A stretch of 64,000 bases of DNA from Cyanobacteria bacterium FACHB-63 (GCA_014695255.1 JACJNX010000040.1:186001-250000), one strand, 5' to 3'. Counted from the stretch's first letter, positions 7,928-17,605 are shown. A program made the numbers and translations. Notes: a model not told the origin generated them from the letters alone.

Positions 7928-8161
7928 TCAACCGTTTTCAGACATTCGTTTTCGGACATTAGATTCTTCAATCAACTGAATTCGACCCAAGCGGACGGCG
8001 TAGAGTAAACGATCAATTGCTTGTTTTTCTTCGTCGCTGGTCTGATCGTTGAGCAGAGCATCTCTAAGATGCTGACAATCACGCAGGGCAATTTTTCCAG
8101 TGCTGCTAACTTCAGCAAACAATTCAGAAAGTGTATCTGCGGGCAGTGGAAGATTGTTCAT
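7928..8161 (-). CDS. conserved hypothetical, 77 aa
   Basis: Short, helical, charged protein starting MNNLPLPADTLSELF, with the segment RDCQHLRDALLND and a basic/acidic C-terminus. No membrane segment or signal. It resembles small cyanobacterial proteins of unknown role often found as single genes. I assign no function. It is 122 nt upstream of the GT4 start and on the same strand, so co-transcription with it is possible. Confidence 0.55.
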   Translation of the reverse strand: MNNLPLPADTLSELFAEVSSTGKIALRDCQHLRDALLNDQTSDEEKQAIDRLLYAVRLGRIQLIEESNVRKRMSENG

Positions 8162-8330
8162 TGGAAAGCGTGGGAAATCATCGTAACCTTAGTATCGACG
8201 CTCTACCCTGTGAAGTCGGTGACAGACTAAGGACTGGCTTGTGACTTTTTTCTACCTCAAAAGTGATTGATATCACAATGATTGTTGCTTCAGATAGCTT
8301 TCGTGACTTAAACGGTGGAGCGTTCCATTC

Positions 8331-10334
8331 TTAGTTTTGTAGTTTAACAACCGGATCATCATCGATCGACAGCATAAACTGAATCAGATCGGTCTGATCT
8401 TGAGGCGTGAAGCCAGCCGCTTGATCCACCCAATAGTTGTGCCCGCTGCCATCACTATTGATGTTTTGCAGGTCAGGGTTAGCACGATTGGCATCGACCG
8501 CAACAGATCTAAGACTACGATCAACCAATACTCTCAGACTTGCTTCTGGATCAGGTGCGATTCGTTTCATCCAAGTTCCTGCAAGTCCCATTTCATCAGG
8601 ATTAACTACTGCATAGGCTCCGTCACTTTGGGGCGCGATCGCGCTTGCACTGGCTGCAACTCCACCATCATGTAGATAAGGTGCAGTCACGGCAAGTCCA
8701 ACTAAACTTGGAACTTTGTAGCCTCCGGTTGGGGGATCGATCGCATAAGCTGCTTTGAGATCTTGTGTGGGTGTGATATCTGTAGGCACAGCGATCATGG
8801 ATGGATCAACAGGCAGAGGGACAGGGGTATTTGGAAGATAGGCTTGGGGTTCTCCAAGAATGCGAGTAAATTTCGCCAAAGCTACAGCGCGAGAGGGCTG
8901 GGCTTGGATTTCATCTTGTGAAACGACGGCATGATTCGTGAAGTATCGACCACTATGACAGCTTGCACAGTTCGCTTGCTGGAAGATTTTCGCACCTCGC
9001 TTTAATGTATCGATGTCGATTTCGGGGGTTGCGGGTGGAGCTAAGGTATTTTGAAACGCAGACATTGCATTTAACTGCTCTCCCGCTTTGTAGCCTGGGG
9101 AACTTGCCATTAAGCCATCTAGAATGAACAGTGAACCCTGCGGAAATCCAGGGGCTTTGATCACTTCATTGATTGCAATTTCTCTAGGAGTCGGATCAAC
9201 CGATTGAAAGAAGGTTGAAGGTTTCGCGCCGTTTGGTAATCGGAAGCGTCGATCGGCAGACTTTTGCAGCATGACACCGAGGTAAGTCTCTTTATCGATG
9301 CCTAATAGCTTCTCGCTGGCATTAGCTCCTGTTGTTGGATCAGAGTTGGTCGCGTGAACATTGTTGTTGAGTGTGGTTAAGCCGTGGAACCAGCCGATCG
9401 AGAAGCCTCCGCTCCATCCGTAAGGATATCCTTTAAACGTATAAGAAGAGGGGTTTTGGGAGGGATTGTTCTTGTTGTCGCCAGTTGAATCAAAGTTACC
9501 CGGTGCCCAAGCAAGAAATTGAGCATCCACCGCGTTTTCTAATGCTTCTGGATCAGGGAGCTTTGCGGTTTGCCCTTGTGCATTGATGTAGCTTAAGCTT
9601 TTTTCACTTGCGGGAATGGTGGTTGGATTGACTCCGGTTTGTCGAAACATTGCAGCAGAATTGGTTGCAAATGCTTGTAATAGTCCAGAATCCAAATCTG
9701 TGTTTGGTGCGCCTTCAATTACTTTCCCGGATTCGAGATCGACTGTGGAATGACATAAAGCACAAGTTAATCCGACTCGTATTTTTGCGCCCGATTTCAC
9801 AGTCTGCATTCCCAAAGGTAAGAGTGATCCGGCTGCAACATCCAATCCAGTATCAACTTTAGTTCCGGCTTTGAAGAGATGTCCGCCGATCGTTAAATCT
9901 TCTGAAATTGGGATCTGCAAGTTGGTTGTAGCTTGACCCTTAAGGGCTAGAATCGCCTGACTCACGCTGATGAGATTAATTGGACCATTGATCGCGCCCA
10001 GAACATCGGTAAAAAAGCGTTCATTGCCAAAGGTTTCTCGATAAAAGGCATCTCGACCCAGCTTGATTAGATCTTCGGTAATCTCGATCGCGCCATTTTC
10101 TGGTGCAAGATACGATCGTCCCTGATCGGTTTGCAGCAATTTCTCAGCTTCTGCTTTGCTCACAGGATGTCCCAACACATCATAAGACCCAACTTCTTGA
10201 GCCGTTGGCTGGAACGCAACTACATTTGCAAGCTTAGGAGCGCGGGTTGGGAGTGCAAGCTGCAAACTATAGCCCAGAATGCCAACCAACAGCAGAACTA
10301 AGAGAATTAACGTCGATCTCGAAAACGCCTTCAT
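8331..10334 (-). CDS. membrane-anchored diheme c-type cytochrome
   Basis: About 667 residues. An N-terminal hydrophobic anchor (residues about 8-28) is followed by a periplasmic region with two heme-binding CxxCH sites: CALCH at about 191-195 and CASCH at about 456-460. The second lies in a domain resembling cytochrome c peroxidase/MauG-type proteins (KRGAKIFQQANCASCH, VPSLVGLAVTAPYLHDGG). It is likely an electron-transfer or peroxidase-type enzyme in the lumen or periplasm; the reaction is not known. ATG 10334 has AAGG just upstream; a GTG at 10343 is an alternative. It is monocistronic. Confidence 0.75.
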   Translation of the reverse strand: MKAFSRSTLILLVLLLVGILGYSLQLALPTRAPKLANVVAFQPTAQEVGSYDVLGHPVSKAEAEKLLQTDQGRSYLAPENGAIEITEDLIKLGRDAFYRETFGNERFFTDVLGAINGPINLISVSQAILALKGQATTNLQIPISEDLTIGGHLFKAGTKVDTGLDVAAGSLLPLGMQTVKSGAKIRVGLTCALCHSTVDLESGKVIEGAPNTDLDSGLLQAFATNSAAMFRQTGVNPTTIPASEKSLSYINAQGQTAKLPDPEALENAVDAQFLAWAPGNFDSTGDNKNNPSQNPSSYTFKGYPYGWSGGFSIGWFHGLTTLNNNVHATNSDPTTGANASEKLLGIDKETYLGVMLQKSADRRFRLPNGAKPSTFFQSVDPTPREIAINEVIKAPGFPQGSLFILDGLMASSPGYKAGEQLNAMSAFQNTLAPPATPEIDIDTLKRGAKIFQQANCASCHSGRYFTNHAVVSQDEIQAQPSRAVALAKFTRILGEPQAYLPNTPVPLPVDPSMIAVPTDITPTQDLKAAYAIDPPTGGYKVPSLVGLAVTAPYLHDGGVAASASAIAPQSDGAYAVVNPDEMGLAGTWMKRIAPDPEASLRVLVDRSLRSVAVDANRANPDLQNINSDGSGHNYWVDQAAGFTPQDQTDLIQFMLSIDDDPVVKLQN

Positions 10335-10407
10335 ACCTTGCACCAGAAATGCTCTTTAATCGATAGCTAAAAGCGGATCAGCCTACCTATGTCTCAAGGG
10401 AGATTGC

Positions 10408-10438
10408 AAAAAAGTCCACCGAGAATTCCGGTGGACTT
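10408..10438 (-). terminator. Rho-independent terminator
   Basis: AAGTCCACCG (10412-10421) and CGGTGGACTT (10429-10438) form a perfect 10-bp stem with a 7-nt loop. On the minus strand it ends in a T-run. It lies 24 nt past the stop of the gene at 10462-10851. Confidence 0.85.
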
Positions 10439-10461
10439 GATCGCTTTCTAAGAGTTAGAAA

Positions 10462-10851
10462 TTATTGACCGAACGCATCTTTGATTCCTTCAACTGCTTT
10501 TTTCACAGCACCCATGTTGTTGTCGATCGCGTCTTTTGTCCGAGACGCATCTTCATCTGCTCGCTTCTGGATAGTTGATGCATCTTCTCGTGCTTTACGT
10601 GCAGCAGTGCTATCTCCCTCTGTCGAGCTATTGACCTTGCTCGCATTGCTCTTCGCTGCGTCTTTCACTTTGTCTCTAACGTTGTTCACCAAGCCCTTGG
10701 AGTTGTCTTCAGTTGCTTGTGCTGCACCTTTAGCAGTTGTTAAAAGCACGGGAGCCGCGTTTGCACTTGGGGTGGAGAACCAAAGCGAGGTCATCATTAG
10801 AACAGCAAATAATCCGGTGATTAAACGCTTTACAAAATAATTGAGTTTCAT
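10462..10851 (-). CDS. secreted Ala/Lys/Asp-rich small protein
   Basis: 129 residues with a signal peptide (FAVLMMTSLWFSTPSANAA, cleavage after about residue 32). The mature part is highly charged and helix-forming, with LEA-like or coiled-coil composition (VRDKVKDAAKSN, RKAREDASTIQKRADEDA). It lacks cysteines and catalytic motifs. Proteins of this kind are often stress-induced periplasmic proteins, but that is inference. It has its own terminator and is not in an operon. Confidence 0.6.
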   Translation of the reverse strand: MKLNYFVKRLITGLFAVLMMTSLWFSTPSANAAPVLLTTAKGAAQATEDNSKGLVNNVRDKVKDAAKSNASKVNSSTEGDSTAARKAREDASTIQKRADEDASRTKDAIDNNMGAVKKAVEGIKDAFGQ

Positions 10852-10951
10852 AGGATACAGTCTCCGTAAAAATTAGTCTCTTACGTTTTACTGGAAGCAG
10901 CGAACCCAGCATATCGTTCTCGCGGTAGAAGTTCCTTTGTCCCAAGGCTTA

Positions 10952-12085
10952 TTAAGTCTGCCTCAGCGATCGCACAGTTTCTTTGACACACATTGCCGCT
11001 TGATCGATCTCCTCTTCAGTGTTGAATCGCCCAATTCCAAAGCGAATCGAAGCATAAGCTAACGCATCAGGAACTCCGATCGCGCTTAACACATGAGAAG
11101 GTTCTATCTTTGCAGAGGTGCAAGCGGAACCGGATGACACTGCGATCGTAGATTGTAATCCCAGCAGTAAAGCTTGTCCGTCTACCCCTTCAATACTAAT
11201 GTTCAAATTTCCCGGTAAGCGCTCTTGTGGATGTCCGTTGAGATGAATGCCATCAATGTTTAATTGCTGCCATAAGCGATCGCGCAATTGCCGAATTTGC
11301 ACTGCTTCAGAAGCTGGATCAGCAATTTCAATTGCTTTACCGAGTCCAACAATCAAAGGAGTATAAAGGGTTCCCGATCGCATTCCTCGCTCATGTCCGC
11401 CTCCGTGTAACTGTGCTGAGAGTTGAACTCTCGGATTTTTTCGCCGCACATACAATGCTCCAATCCCTTTTGGCGCATAAAGCTTATGTCCTGTGATTGA
11501 CATTAAATCAATGTGATCAACCATGAGCGGAATCTTACCGATCGCTTGGGCTGCATCAGTGTGAAAAAGAATGTTGCGCCTGTGGCAGAGCTCACCGATT
11601 TTGTCGATCGGCTGTAACACTCCAATCTCATTGTTTGCTGCCATGACTGAGACGAGAATGGTATCCTCGCGCATAGCTTTTTCGAGTTCAGAAAGATTGA
11701 TCAGACCGAAGCGATCGACCCCTAGATAAGTTACTTCAAACCCCAGTGATTCCAAATAGCGACAAGGATCTAAAACCGCATTATGTTCCGTTTGCACTGT
11801 AATGATATGTCTTCCCTGGCTGAAGTAAGCTTCTGCAACTCCTTTGATTGCTAAGTTATTGGCTTCAGTTGCACCACTGGTAAAAACAATCTCTTCGGGT
11901 GTAGCATGAATCGTCTCTGCAATAATTTCGCGGGCTTGTTTAACAGCGACTTCTGCCTCCCAACCGTAAGCGTGAGTCACACTAGCAGGATTACCATAAT
12001 GCTCGGTGAAAAAGGGTAGCATTGCGGCTAAAACGCGATCGTCTACCCGTGTGGTGGAATGGTTATCGAGATAAATCGGACGCAT
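10952..12085 (-). CDS. iscS: cysteine desulfurase (NifS/IscS type)
   Basis: A PLP-dependent class V enzyme that takes sulfur from cysteine for Fe-S clusters and thiolated tRNA. MRPIYLDNHSTTRVD opens the protein. The PLP lysine lies in SITGHKLYAPKG (about residue 198). The persulfide cysteine is in SSGSACTSAK (about residue 322), with the loop length of group I (IscS/NifS) rather than SufS. 377 residues is normal. No scaffold or regulator gene is adjacent. iscS versus nifS naming is uncertain because no nif genes are in view. Confidence 0.88.
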   Translation of the reverse strand: MRPIYLDNHSTTRVDDRVLAAMLPFFTEHYGNPASVTHAYGWEAEVAVKQAREIIAETIHATPEEIVFTSGATEANNLAIKGVAEAYFSQGRHIITVQTEHNAVLDPCRYLESLGFEVTYLGVDRFGLINLSELEKAMREDTILVSVMAANNEIGVLQPIDKIGELCHRRNILFHTDAAQAIGKIPLMVDHIDLMSITGHKLYAPKGIGALYVRRKNPRVQLSAQLHGGGHERGMRSGTLYTPLIVGLGKAIEIADPASEAVQIRQLRDRLWQQLNIDGIHLNGHPQERLPGNLNISIEGVDGQALLLGLQSTIAVSSGSACTSAKIEPSHVLSAIGVPDALAYASIRFGIGRFNTEEEIDQAAMCVKETVRSLRQT

Positions 12086-12241
12086 CTACGGTAAAAGCCT
12101 TATAAGGACTACCTTCATTCTAGTGTTTAGCCTCAACGCTCAAGTTTGCATTCTTCCTTCCATCACAATCCGATAGTAAGCTTTGCATACACGCGGAGCC
12201 ATTCCGATCAAAATCCTGTGCCTGCTGTGGCGCAAGTAGGA

Positions 12242-12892
12242 TTAATGTTCATAACACTGAGTTAGCGATACCTCAAACACATCTGCGAATGCGATCGCAA
12301 GTTCTCGCTTCACGTCCTCGATCGTAATTCCCGGTACAAACTGCTCCAAACTTCCCACAGCCTTATCTGCAATTCCACAGGGCACAATGCGATCGAATCC
12401 ACTTAAGTCAGGATTAACATTCAAAGCAAAGCCGTGCATCGTGATCCAACGACTGACTTTGATACCGATCGCGGCTAGTTTTCGATCTTTTACCCATACT
12501 CCGGTCAGTCCCGGAATTCGCGTTCCCATTAACCCATAGACCGCTAACATCCGGATAATCACTTCCTCTAACTGCCTGAGATACCAATGCAGATCTTTTT
12601 GATAGTAATTCAAGTTCAGAATTGGATAGCCTACAACCTGCCCAGGACAGTGATAGGTTACTTCTCCACCACGTTCGATGCGATGTAGCTCGTACTCAGA
12701 CTGATTCGGATCGAACCTAAGAAAGCCCAGGTCTGAACCTTGACCCAAGGTATAAACCGGAGGGTGTTCCAGCAATATTAAAACATCATTAAGGTCGGGG
12801 TTTTGTTTGCGGGCATCCGCTAGAGATCGCTGCCACTCCCAAGCCAATTTGTAAGGCATTAAACCTTGAGTATAGAGAAGACACGATCGCAT
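12242..12892 (-). CDS. lipB: octanoyltransferase LipB
   Basis: Transfers octanoyl from acyl carrier protein to lipoyl domains, the first step of lipoate synthesis. The signature [19 protein letters not shown] is at about residues 73-91. The conserved lysine lies in [19 protein letters not shown] and the catalytic cysteine in [15 protein letters not shown] (about 171). 216 residues is normal. Divergent from hpf with about 197 nt between. No lipA is nearby. Confidence 0.93.
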   Translation of the reverse strand: MRSCLLYTQGLMPYKLAWEWQRSLADARKQNPDLNDVLILLEHPPVYTLGQGSDLGFLRFDPNQSEYELHRIERGGEVTYHCPGQVVGYPILNLNYYQKDLHWYLRQLEEVIIRMLAVYGLMGTRIPGLTGVWVKDRKLAAIGIKVSRWITMHGFALNVNPDLSGFDRIVPCGIADKAVGSLEQFVPGITIEDVKRELAIAFADVFEVSLTQCYEH

Positions 12893-13072
12893 CTACGTAT
12901 TAATCCCCAAACACTTCACTTTGGATTACTTTTATAAAAAAATCAAGCGGAATTAAGATGAAATTACCGAACATTTGAAATCAAGAATTGTCAACAGATG
13001 CAAAACATTTTTAACCAGATGGTTTGCCACAATACAAAGTGTTAGTGTGAAATTAATCACCCACCACTTTAC

Positions 13073-13080
13073 GGGAGGAG
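13073..13080 (+). promoter_or_regulatory. strong ribosome binding site of hpf
   Basis: GGGAGGAG ends 9 nt before ATG 13090, and it decides the start of hpf. Confidence 0.7.
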
Positions 13081-13089
13081 ATAGCTTAT

Positions 13090-13740
13090 ATGAAGCTTGT
13101 GATCCAGGGAAAGAACATCGAAGTTACGGATGCAATTCGAGAGTACGTTCATCAAAAAATCGAGAAAGCGGTGAGCCACTATCAAACCCTCACAACCGAG
13201 GTCGATGTTCATCTCTCTGTTAGCCGCAACCCCCGTCTGGTTAAGCAGATTGCTGAGGTTACGATCTACGCGAATGGAACCGTTGTTCGAGCAGAGGAAG
13301 GGAGCGAAAATTTATACGCAAGTATTGATTTAGTTGCAGACAAAATCGCACGTCGTTTAAGAAAATACAAGGAGAAACGATCGCACCATCGCCACGATAA
13401 ATCTGTTGCCACCGTGGACGATCAGCCGATGATTGAGAATCTGAATCTCGATCGAGAGCCAGAGCTTCCAGCGCAAGTGATTCGCACCAAGTATTTCTCC
13501 ATGCCGCCGATGAGCGTGGATCAAGCGATCGAGCAGCTTGACCTGGTGGGACACGATTTCTATATGTTCCGCAATGTCGAGACGGGTGAAATCAACGTCG
13601 CCTACGAGCGCAATCACGGTGGATACGGTGTAATTCAGCCCCGAAATGGTAACGGGCACACCCATCAAAATGGACACCAAGCCCAACAAAACGGCAGTGG
13701 TAAACACACGAGCGACAATGTGGAATCGCTGATAAGGTAA
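13090..13740 (+). CDS. hpf: long-form ribosome hibernation promoting factor (LrtA)
   Basis: Binds the 30S subunit and drives dimerisation of idle 70S ribosomes. The N-terminal S30AE domain is residues 1-105 ([23 protein letters not shown]-less basic helix [10 protein letters not shown]). The dimerisation domain is at about 145-205 ([28 protein letters not shown]). The His/Asn/Gln-rich tail is a lineage feature. In cyanobacteria this is the light-repressed LrtA. The leader of about 197 nt shared with lipB may carry that control. A strong terminator follows, so it is monocistronic. Confidence 0.92.
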   Translation: MKLVIQGKNIEVTDAIREYVHQKIEKAVSHYQTLTTEVDVHLSVSRNPRLVKQIAEVTIYANGTVVRAEEGSENLYASIDLVADKIARRLRKYKEKRSHHRHDKSVATVDDQPMIENLNLDREPELPAQVIRTKYFSMPPMSVDQAIEQLDLVGHDFYMFRNVETGEINVAYERNHGGYGVIQPRNGNGHTHQNGHQAQQNGSGKHTSDNVESLIR

Positions 13741-13741
13741 C

Positions 13742-13773
13742 AAAAAGGGGTGCGTTCAATCGCGCCCCTTTTT
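13742..13773 (+). terminator. Rho-independent terminator of hpf
   Basis: AAAAAGGGGTGCG pairs with CGCGCCCCTTTTT, a 13-bp stem with one G-U pair and a 6-nt loop, ending in five Ts. It begins one base after the hpf stop. Confidence 0.92.
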
Positions 13774-13888
13774 GTTAAGACAATCTGAGATTTTGATGTA
13801 TCAAATCAAAACAGCTTGATAATCCAAAATTATCAGTCCTCAGGTTGAACAATCTTCGTCTTTCAACAAGAGCAGATATTTTATCAAT

Positions 13889-13975
13889 TGCTTCAATTCA
13901 GATGTCGAACATTCTCGATTTTCACACTCTTCACTGTGAAGAATCGAATTATGTTTTTGCACTTTGAATTGAGCA
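13889..13975 (+). other. nested inverted repeats in the leader of the EF-G paralogue
   Basis: An outer stem pairs TGCTTCAATTCA (13889-13900) with TGAATTGAGCA (13965-13975), with one bulged T. Inside it, 13916-13946 forms a second hairpin (CGATTTTCAC against GTGAAGAATCG, one bulge). The structure ends about 70 nt before the start codon at 14047. It may be a regulatory leader or small RNA. The rest of the 306-nt gap (13741-14046) holds only the hpf terminator and an AGGAGG ribosome binding site. Confidence 0.4.
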
Positions 13976-14046
13976 AAGATTGCTATTTCTATTCATGCGA
14001 TCGCACTGGATACGATCGCGCATTCATTTACTTCTAGGAGGATGGT

Positions 14047-16080
14047 ATGCAAAGTAATTCGATTGGCATCCGAAGCGTGGCGATCGTAGGTCCTTACCTT
14101 AGCGGCAAAACGACTTTACTAGAAAGTTTGCTTTGGGTCACAAATGCGGTTTCTCGCAAAGGCACAATGCAAGATAAAAATACAGTCGGAGATAGCAGCC
14201 AAGAAGCCCGCGATCGCCAAATGACGGTTGAAGTGAATACGGCTTACACGACTTATGAAGGCGTGCGGTTTACATTCCTCGATTGTCCCGGTTCGGTTGA
14301 ATTTGCTCAAGAAACACTGAATGCGCTGATTGGTGTAGATGCGGTTGTTGTGGTCACGGAACCCTTAGTCGATCGCGTTCTCACTCTGTCGCCATTGTTC
14401 AAATTCCTAGATGACTGGGAAATTCCGCACTTAGTTTTTCTCAACAAGATGGATCGCGCTGATGTGGACTTTATGGAAGTTCTACACGCGCTGAAAGCAG
14501 TTTCAAGTCGTCCATTGGTGCCGCATCAATACCCGATCGGACGTGGAGAAACACTGACTGGCTTTATCGATTTAGTCACAGAACAGGCTTATCACTATCA
14601 TCCGGGTGCGCCTGCTGATCCGGTTGCTTTCCCTGCAGACCTCAAAGACCAAGAGCAACTGGCGCGGATGGAAATGCTCGAAACCTTGGCAAACTGGGAC
14701 GATCATTTATTAGAAGAACTCCTCGAAGAAATCGAGCCACCCCAAGACGAGATTCTGCAAGACTTGAAGATGGAACTGGGTGCAGATTTGATTGCGCCTG
14801 TGTTCTTTGGCTGTGCCGATCGTGACTTTGGTGTCCGACCTTTGCTCGATGCCCTGCTCCGTGAAACGCCAGAACCAGAAACGATCTCAGAACATCGCGG
14901 CATCAAACCTGACAACACCGAAATTGCTCAAGTGCTGAAAACTTACAATACGCAACAAGGCGGTAAGCTTTCGCTGATTCGAGTGTGGCAGGGAACAATC
15001 ACGGACGGTATGTCCTTAAACGGGGTTCGCATCGGTGGAATGTACCGCTTGATGGGTCAGCAACAACAAAGTATCAATTCAGCTCAAGCAGGTGAGATTG
15101 TTGCACTCGCTCGGATGGAAGGCATCAAAACCGGAGACACACTCACTACTGGACAAGCGCTCTCACTGCCGAAACCAGAGCAAATCAAACCTGTTTACGC
15201 AATGGCAATCCAGGCAGAGAAGCGCAATGATGAAGTGAAGCTCACGGGAACATTAGCGAAACTGCTTGAAGAGGACTGTGGTATCTGTTGGGAGCAGCAC
15301 GGCGACACGCATGAAATTATCTTGTGGGGACAAGGTGAAATTCATTTGCAAGTGGCGCTCGATCGCTTACGCCGCAAATACAATCTGCCGATGACGACAC
15401 ATCTACCGCAAGTTCCCTACAAAGAAACCGTCCGCAAATCAACGAATTCACACGGACGCTACAAACACCAAACCGGCGGACATGGACAATTCGGAGATGT
15501 GTATCTCGATATTCAACCTGTAGCGCGTGGCGAAGGCTTCCAGTTCGGTGAAAAGATCGTTGGCGGCGTGGTTCCCAGACAATACATCCCTGGCGTTGAA
15601 ATGGGAGTGCGAGAATATCTCTCACATGGCCCGCTTGGATTCCCGGTGGTTGATGTTGCTGTGACTTTAACTAATGGCTCCTACCACAGCGTTGATAGCT
15701 CAGAGCAAGCGTTTAAACAAGCGGCTCGAATTGCAATGCAAGAAGGCATGGCGAAATGTGAGCCTGTGCTGTTAGAACCCATTGTCAAAGCGACAATTTC
15801 AGTTCCTTCAGACTTCACCTCGAAAGTGCTGCGATTGTCAAGCGGTCGGCGGGGTCAAGTTCTGGGCTACGATGCCAAAGATGGCTGGGCGGGTTGGGAT
15901 GATGTGATTGTTCTACTGCCGCAAGCTGAGATGCACGATTTGATTGTGGAACTACGATCGCAAACAATGGGAGTCGGCTTCTTCCAGTATGAATTCGATC
16001 ATCTGCAAGAAGTCCCCGATAAGTTAGCAGAGCGAGTCTTGGTGACAACTGGACCCAGTAACGGCAATCGATCGAAGTAA
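14047..16080 (+). CDS. elongation factor G paralogue
   Basis: 677 residues with the EF-G five-domain layout, but GTPase motifs differ from canonical EF-G. G1 is GPYLSGKTT (15-23). The switch I signature RGITI is replaced by RQMTV. G3 is DCPG (79-82) where EF-G has DTPGH, so the catalytic histidine is absent. G4 is NKMD (about 132). Domain IV has GGHGQFGDVYLDI. Such EF-G-like proteins occur in cyanobacteria beside true FusA; their role may be ribosome recycling or stress. Start ATG 14047 has AGGAGG upstream. It follows the ribosome hibernation gene, though behind its own leader. Confidence 0.85.
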   Translation: MQSNSIGIRSVAIVGPYLSGKTTLLESLLWVTNAVSRKGTMQDKNTVGDSSQEARDRQMTVEVNTAYTTYEGVRFTFLDCPGSVEFAQETLNALIGVDAVVVVTEPLVDRVLTLSPLFKFLDDWEIPHLVFLNKMDRADVDFMEVLHALKAVSSRPLVPHQYPIGRGETLTGFIDLVTEQAYHYHPGAPADPVAFPADLKDQEQLARMEMLETLANWDDHLLEELLEEIEPPQDEILQDLKMELGADLIAPVFFGCADRDFGVRPLLDALLRETPEPETISEHRGIKPDNTEIAQVLKTYNTQQGGKLSLIRVWQGTITDGMSLNGVRIGGMYRLMGQQQQSINSAQAGEIVALARMEGIKTGDTLTTGQALSLPKPEQIKPVYAMAIQAEKRNDEVKLTGTLAKLLEEDCGICWEQHGDTHEIILWGQGEIHLQVALDRLRRKYNLPMTTHLPQVPYKETVRKSTNSHGRYKHQTGGHGQFGDVYLDIQPVARGEGFQFGEKIVGGVVPRQYIPGVEMGVREYLSHGPLGFPVVDVAVTLTNGSYHSVDSSEQAFKQAARIAMQEGMAKCEPVLLEPIVKATISVPSDFTSKVLRLSSGRRGQVLGYDAKDGWAGWDDVIVLLPQAEMHDLIVELRSQTMGVGFFQYEFDHLQEVPDKLAERVLVTTGPSNGNRSK

Positions 16081-16232
16081 GTCTCGTTGATATTTTGCTT
16101 AGGAACAATACTGAGCGATCGAGCCGAGTCGATTGCCTCTGTAATTAAAAGCGCCAACCCGTAGTTTTGCAATTCACACTACGGGTTCTTTTTGTGTCAC
16201 ATTAACACTATGTGATGTTTTGTGAAGTGCTA

Positions 16233-16814
16233 ATGGAACTCAAAGTTTTACCGAAACAGGCAATTCTGGCAAAAACATTTCACTGGATTAATGTTGTGAG
16301 CTTGTTTGTCATGCTGACGAGCGGATTGCAAATCTACAACGCTAATCCGGTGTTTGGGGGTAGAGCAGGAATTCAAGTTCCGCCACTCTTTACGCTAGGG
16401 GGCTGGCTTGCAGGTGGGCGAGACTGGCACTTCGCAGGAATGGGATTGTTTTCGCTGAACTTGCTCTGGTATGGAATTTATGTTGTCGTAACGCGACGGT
16501 GGAAGCATCGATTCGTGGGCGCAAACGATATTAAAGCCTTGCAAATCGGGAAAAATCCCAAGCGAAAATATTACGCTTGGCATCGGGTTGCTTATACGGC
16601 GATCGTTCCTATCCTGCTACTGGCGATTCTCAGCGGCATTGGTATGTACAAACCCGCTCAATTTCCCTGGATTGTCGAGATGTTTGGAGACTGGCAGGCG
16701 ATGAGGATTGTGCATTTTTCTAGCGTTCCGACCGTGATTGGATTTGCGATCGTTCATTCCTTTCTCGCGCTCAAAGTCGGTGGCTCTCGATTGATTGACT
16801 CAATGTTTTGGTAG
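16233..16814 (+). CDS. cytochrome b561-type membrane subunit
   Basis: 193 residues from ATG 16233. Upstream GTG 16212 and ATG 16215 also fit. Four or five hydrophobic segments carry histidines able to bind two b-hemes: AKTFHWIN, RDWHFAG, AWHRVAY and MRIVHFSS. This is the b561/FdnI-type fold that passes quinol electrons to a periplasmic enzyme. Its stop lies 5 nt before the molybdenum-enzyme gene, so the two are one unit. The pair resembles MsrP-MsrQ in logic, but the subunit looks more like the thiosulfate/formate reductase cytochrome family. Confidence 0.75.
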   Translation: MELKVLPKQAILAKTFHWINVVSLFVMLTSGLQIYNANPVFGGRAGIQVPPLFTLGGWLAGGRDWHFAGMGLFSLNLLWYGIYVVVTRRWKHRFVGANDIKALQIGKNPKRKYYAWHRVAYTAIVPILLLAILSGIGMYKPAQFPWIVEMFGDWQAMRIVHFSSVPTVIGFAIVHSFLALKVGGSRLIDSMFW

Positions 16815-16819
16815 TCGTA

Positions 16820-17521
16820 ATGCAGAATTTTTCGCGGCGTGAATTTCTCAAAATTGCTGGAGTTTCAAGTTCAGGATTGATTCTTGGCGGCTGTGGCGTT
16901 CCGATTTTTGCCGATATGGTTGGTGCAGCCACAGAACCGCTCAATCAGAAGTTCGAGGAACTGTTATTTCAGCCTGAAAAGCCTGTTCCTGAATTTGCAG
17001 CCAGCCAAATCGAATCAGATAAACTCATCATTAATACCTTTGGCTTTACCCCTGTTCTTGATCCAGCAACCTTCCGATTAATTATTGATGGCGAAGTGAA
17101 CCAACCGTTATCGCTGAGCCTGAACGACATTTACAAATTACCGCTAACCTCGATGATCATTCGTCATGTGTGTGTGGAAGGATGGGCAGCGATCGTACAG
17201 TGGGGCGGAGTGCGGTTGCGAGATTTGATTCAACTGGCGCAACCCAAACCGGATGTGAAATACGTTTACTTTCAGTCTGCCGATCGCTATTCCGAAAGCT
17301 GGGACTTACGATCATGTCTACATCCCCAAACATTGATGGCATACCAGAAAAACGGTGAACCCCTGCCGATTCAAAACGGTGCGCCCCTAAGATTGGCGTC
17401 TCCGATTAAACTGGGGTACAAGCAGAGTAAATGGGTAACGCGAATTACTTTAGTCAATCAACTTGGACGATCGCGGGGCTATTGGGAAGACCAAGGTTAC
17501 GAATGGTTTGCTGGATTGTAG
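16820..17521 (+). CDS. Tat-exported sulfite oxidase-like molybdoenzyme
   Basis: About 233 residues from ATG 16820. The N-terminus has a twin-arginine signal SRREFLK (Arg6-Arg7) followed by LILGGC, a lipobox at Cys25, so it may be a Tat-exported lipoprotein. The catalytic domain has RHVCVEGW at about 114-121, where Cys (about 117) would bind molybdenum, and GAPLRLASPIKLGYKQSKW. This is the oxidoreductase molybdopterin-binding (SUOX/MsrP) fold without the sulfite oxidase dimerisation domain. Electrons would come through the upstream cytochrome b. The substrate is unknown; methionine sulfoxide reduction is one possibility. Confidence 0.8.
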   Translation: MQNFSRREFLKIAGVSSSGLILGGCGVPIFADMVGAATEPLNQKFEELLFQPEKPVPEFAASQIESDKLIINTFGFTPVLDPATFRLIIDGEVNQPLSLSLNDIYKLPLTSMIIRHVCVEGWAAIVQWGGVRLRDLIQLAQPKPDVKYVYFQSADRYSESWDLRSCLHPQTLMAYQKNGEPLPIQNGAPLRLASPIKLGYKQSKWVTRITLVNQLGRSRGYWEDQGYEWFAGL

Positions 17522-17605
17522 CTTCAAATCTGAAGACAATCGGAAATCCCACCCTCCATTGTTTGCTGTGAGCGATATGCTGAAACACAGATTTGAGGAA
17601 ACTTC

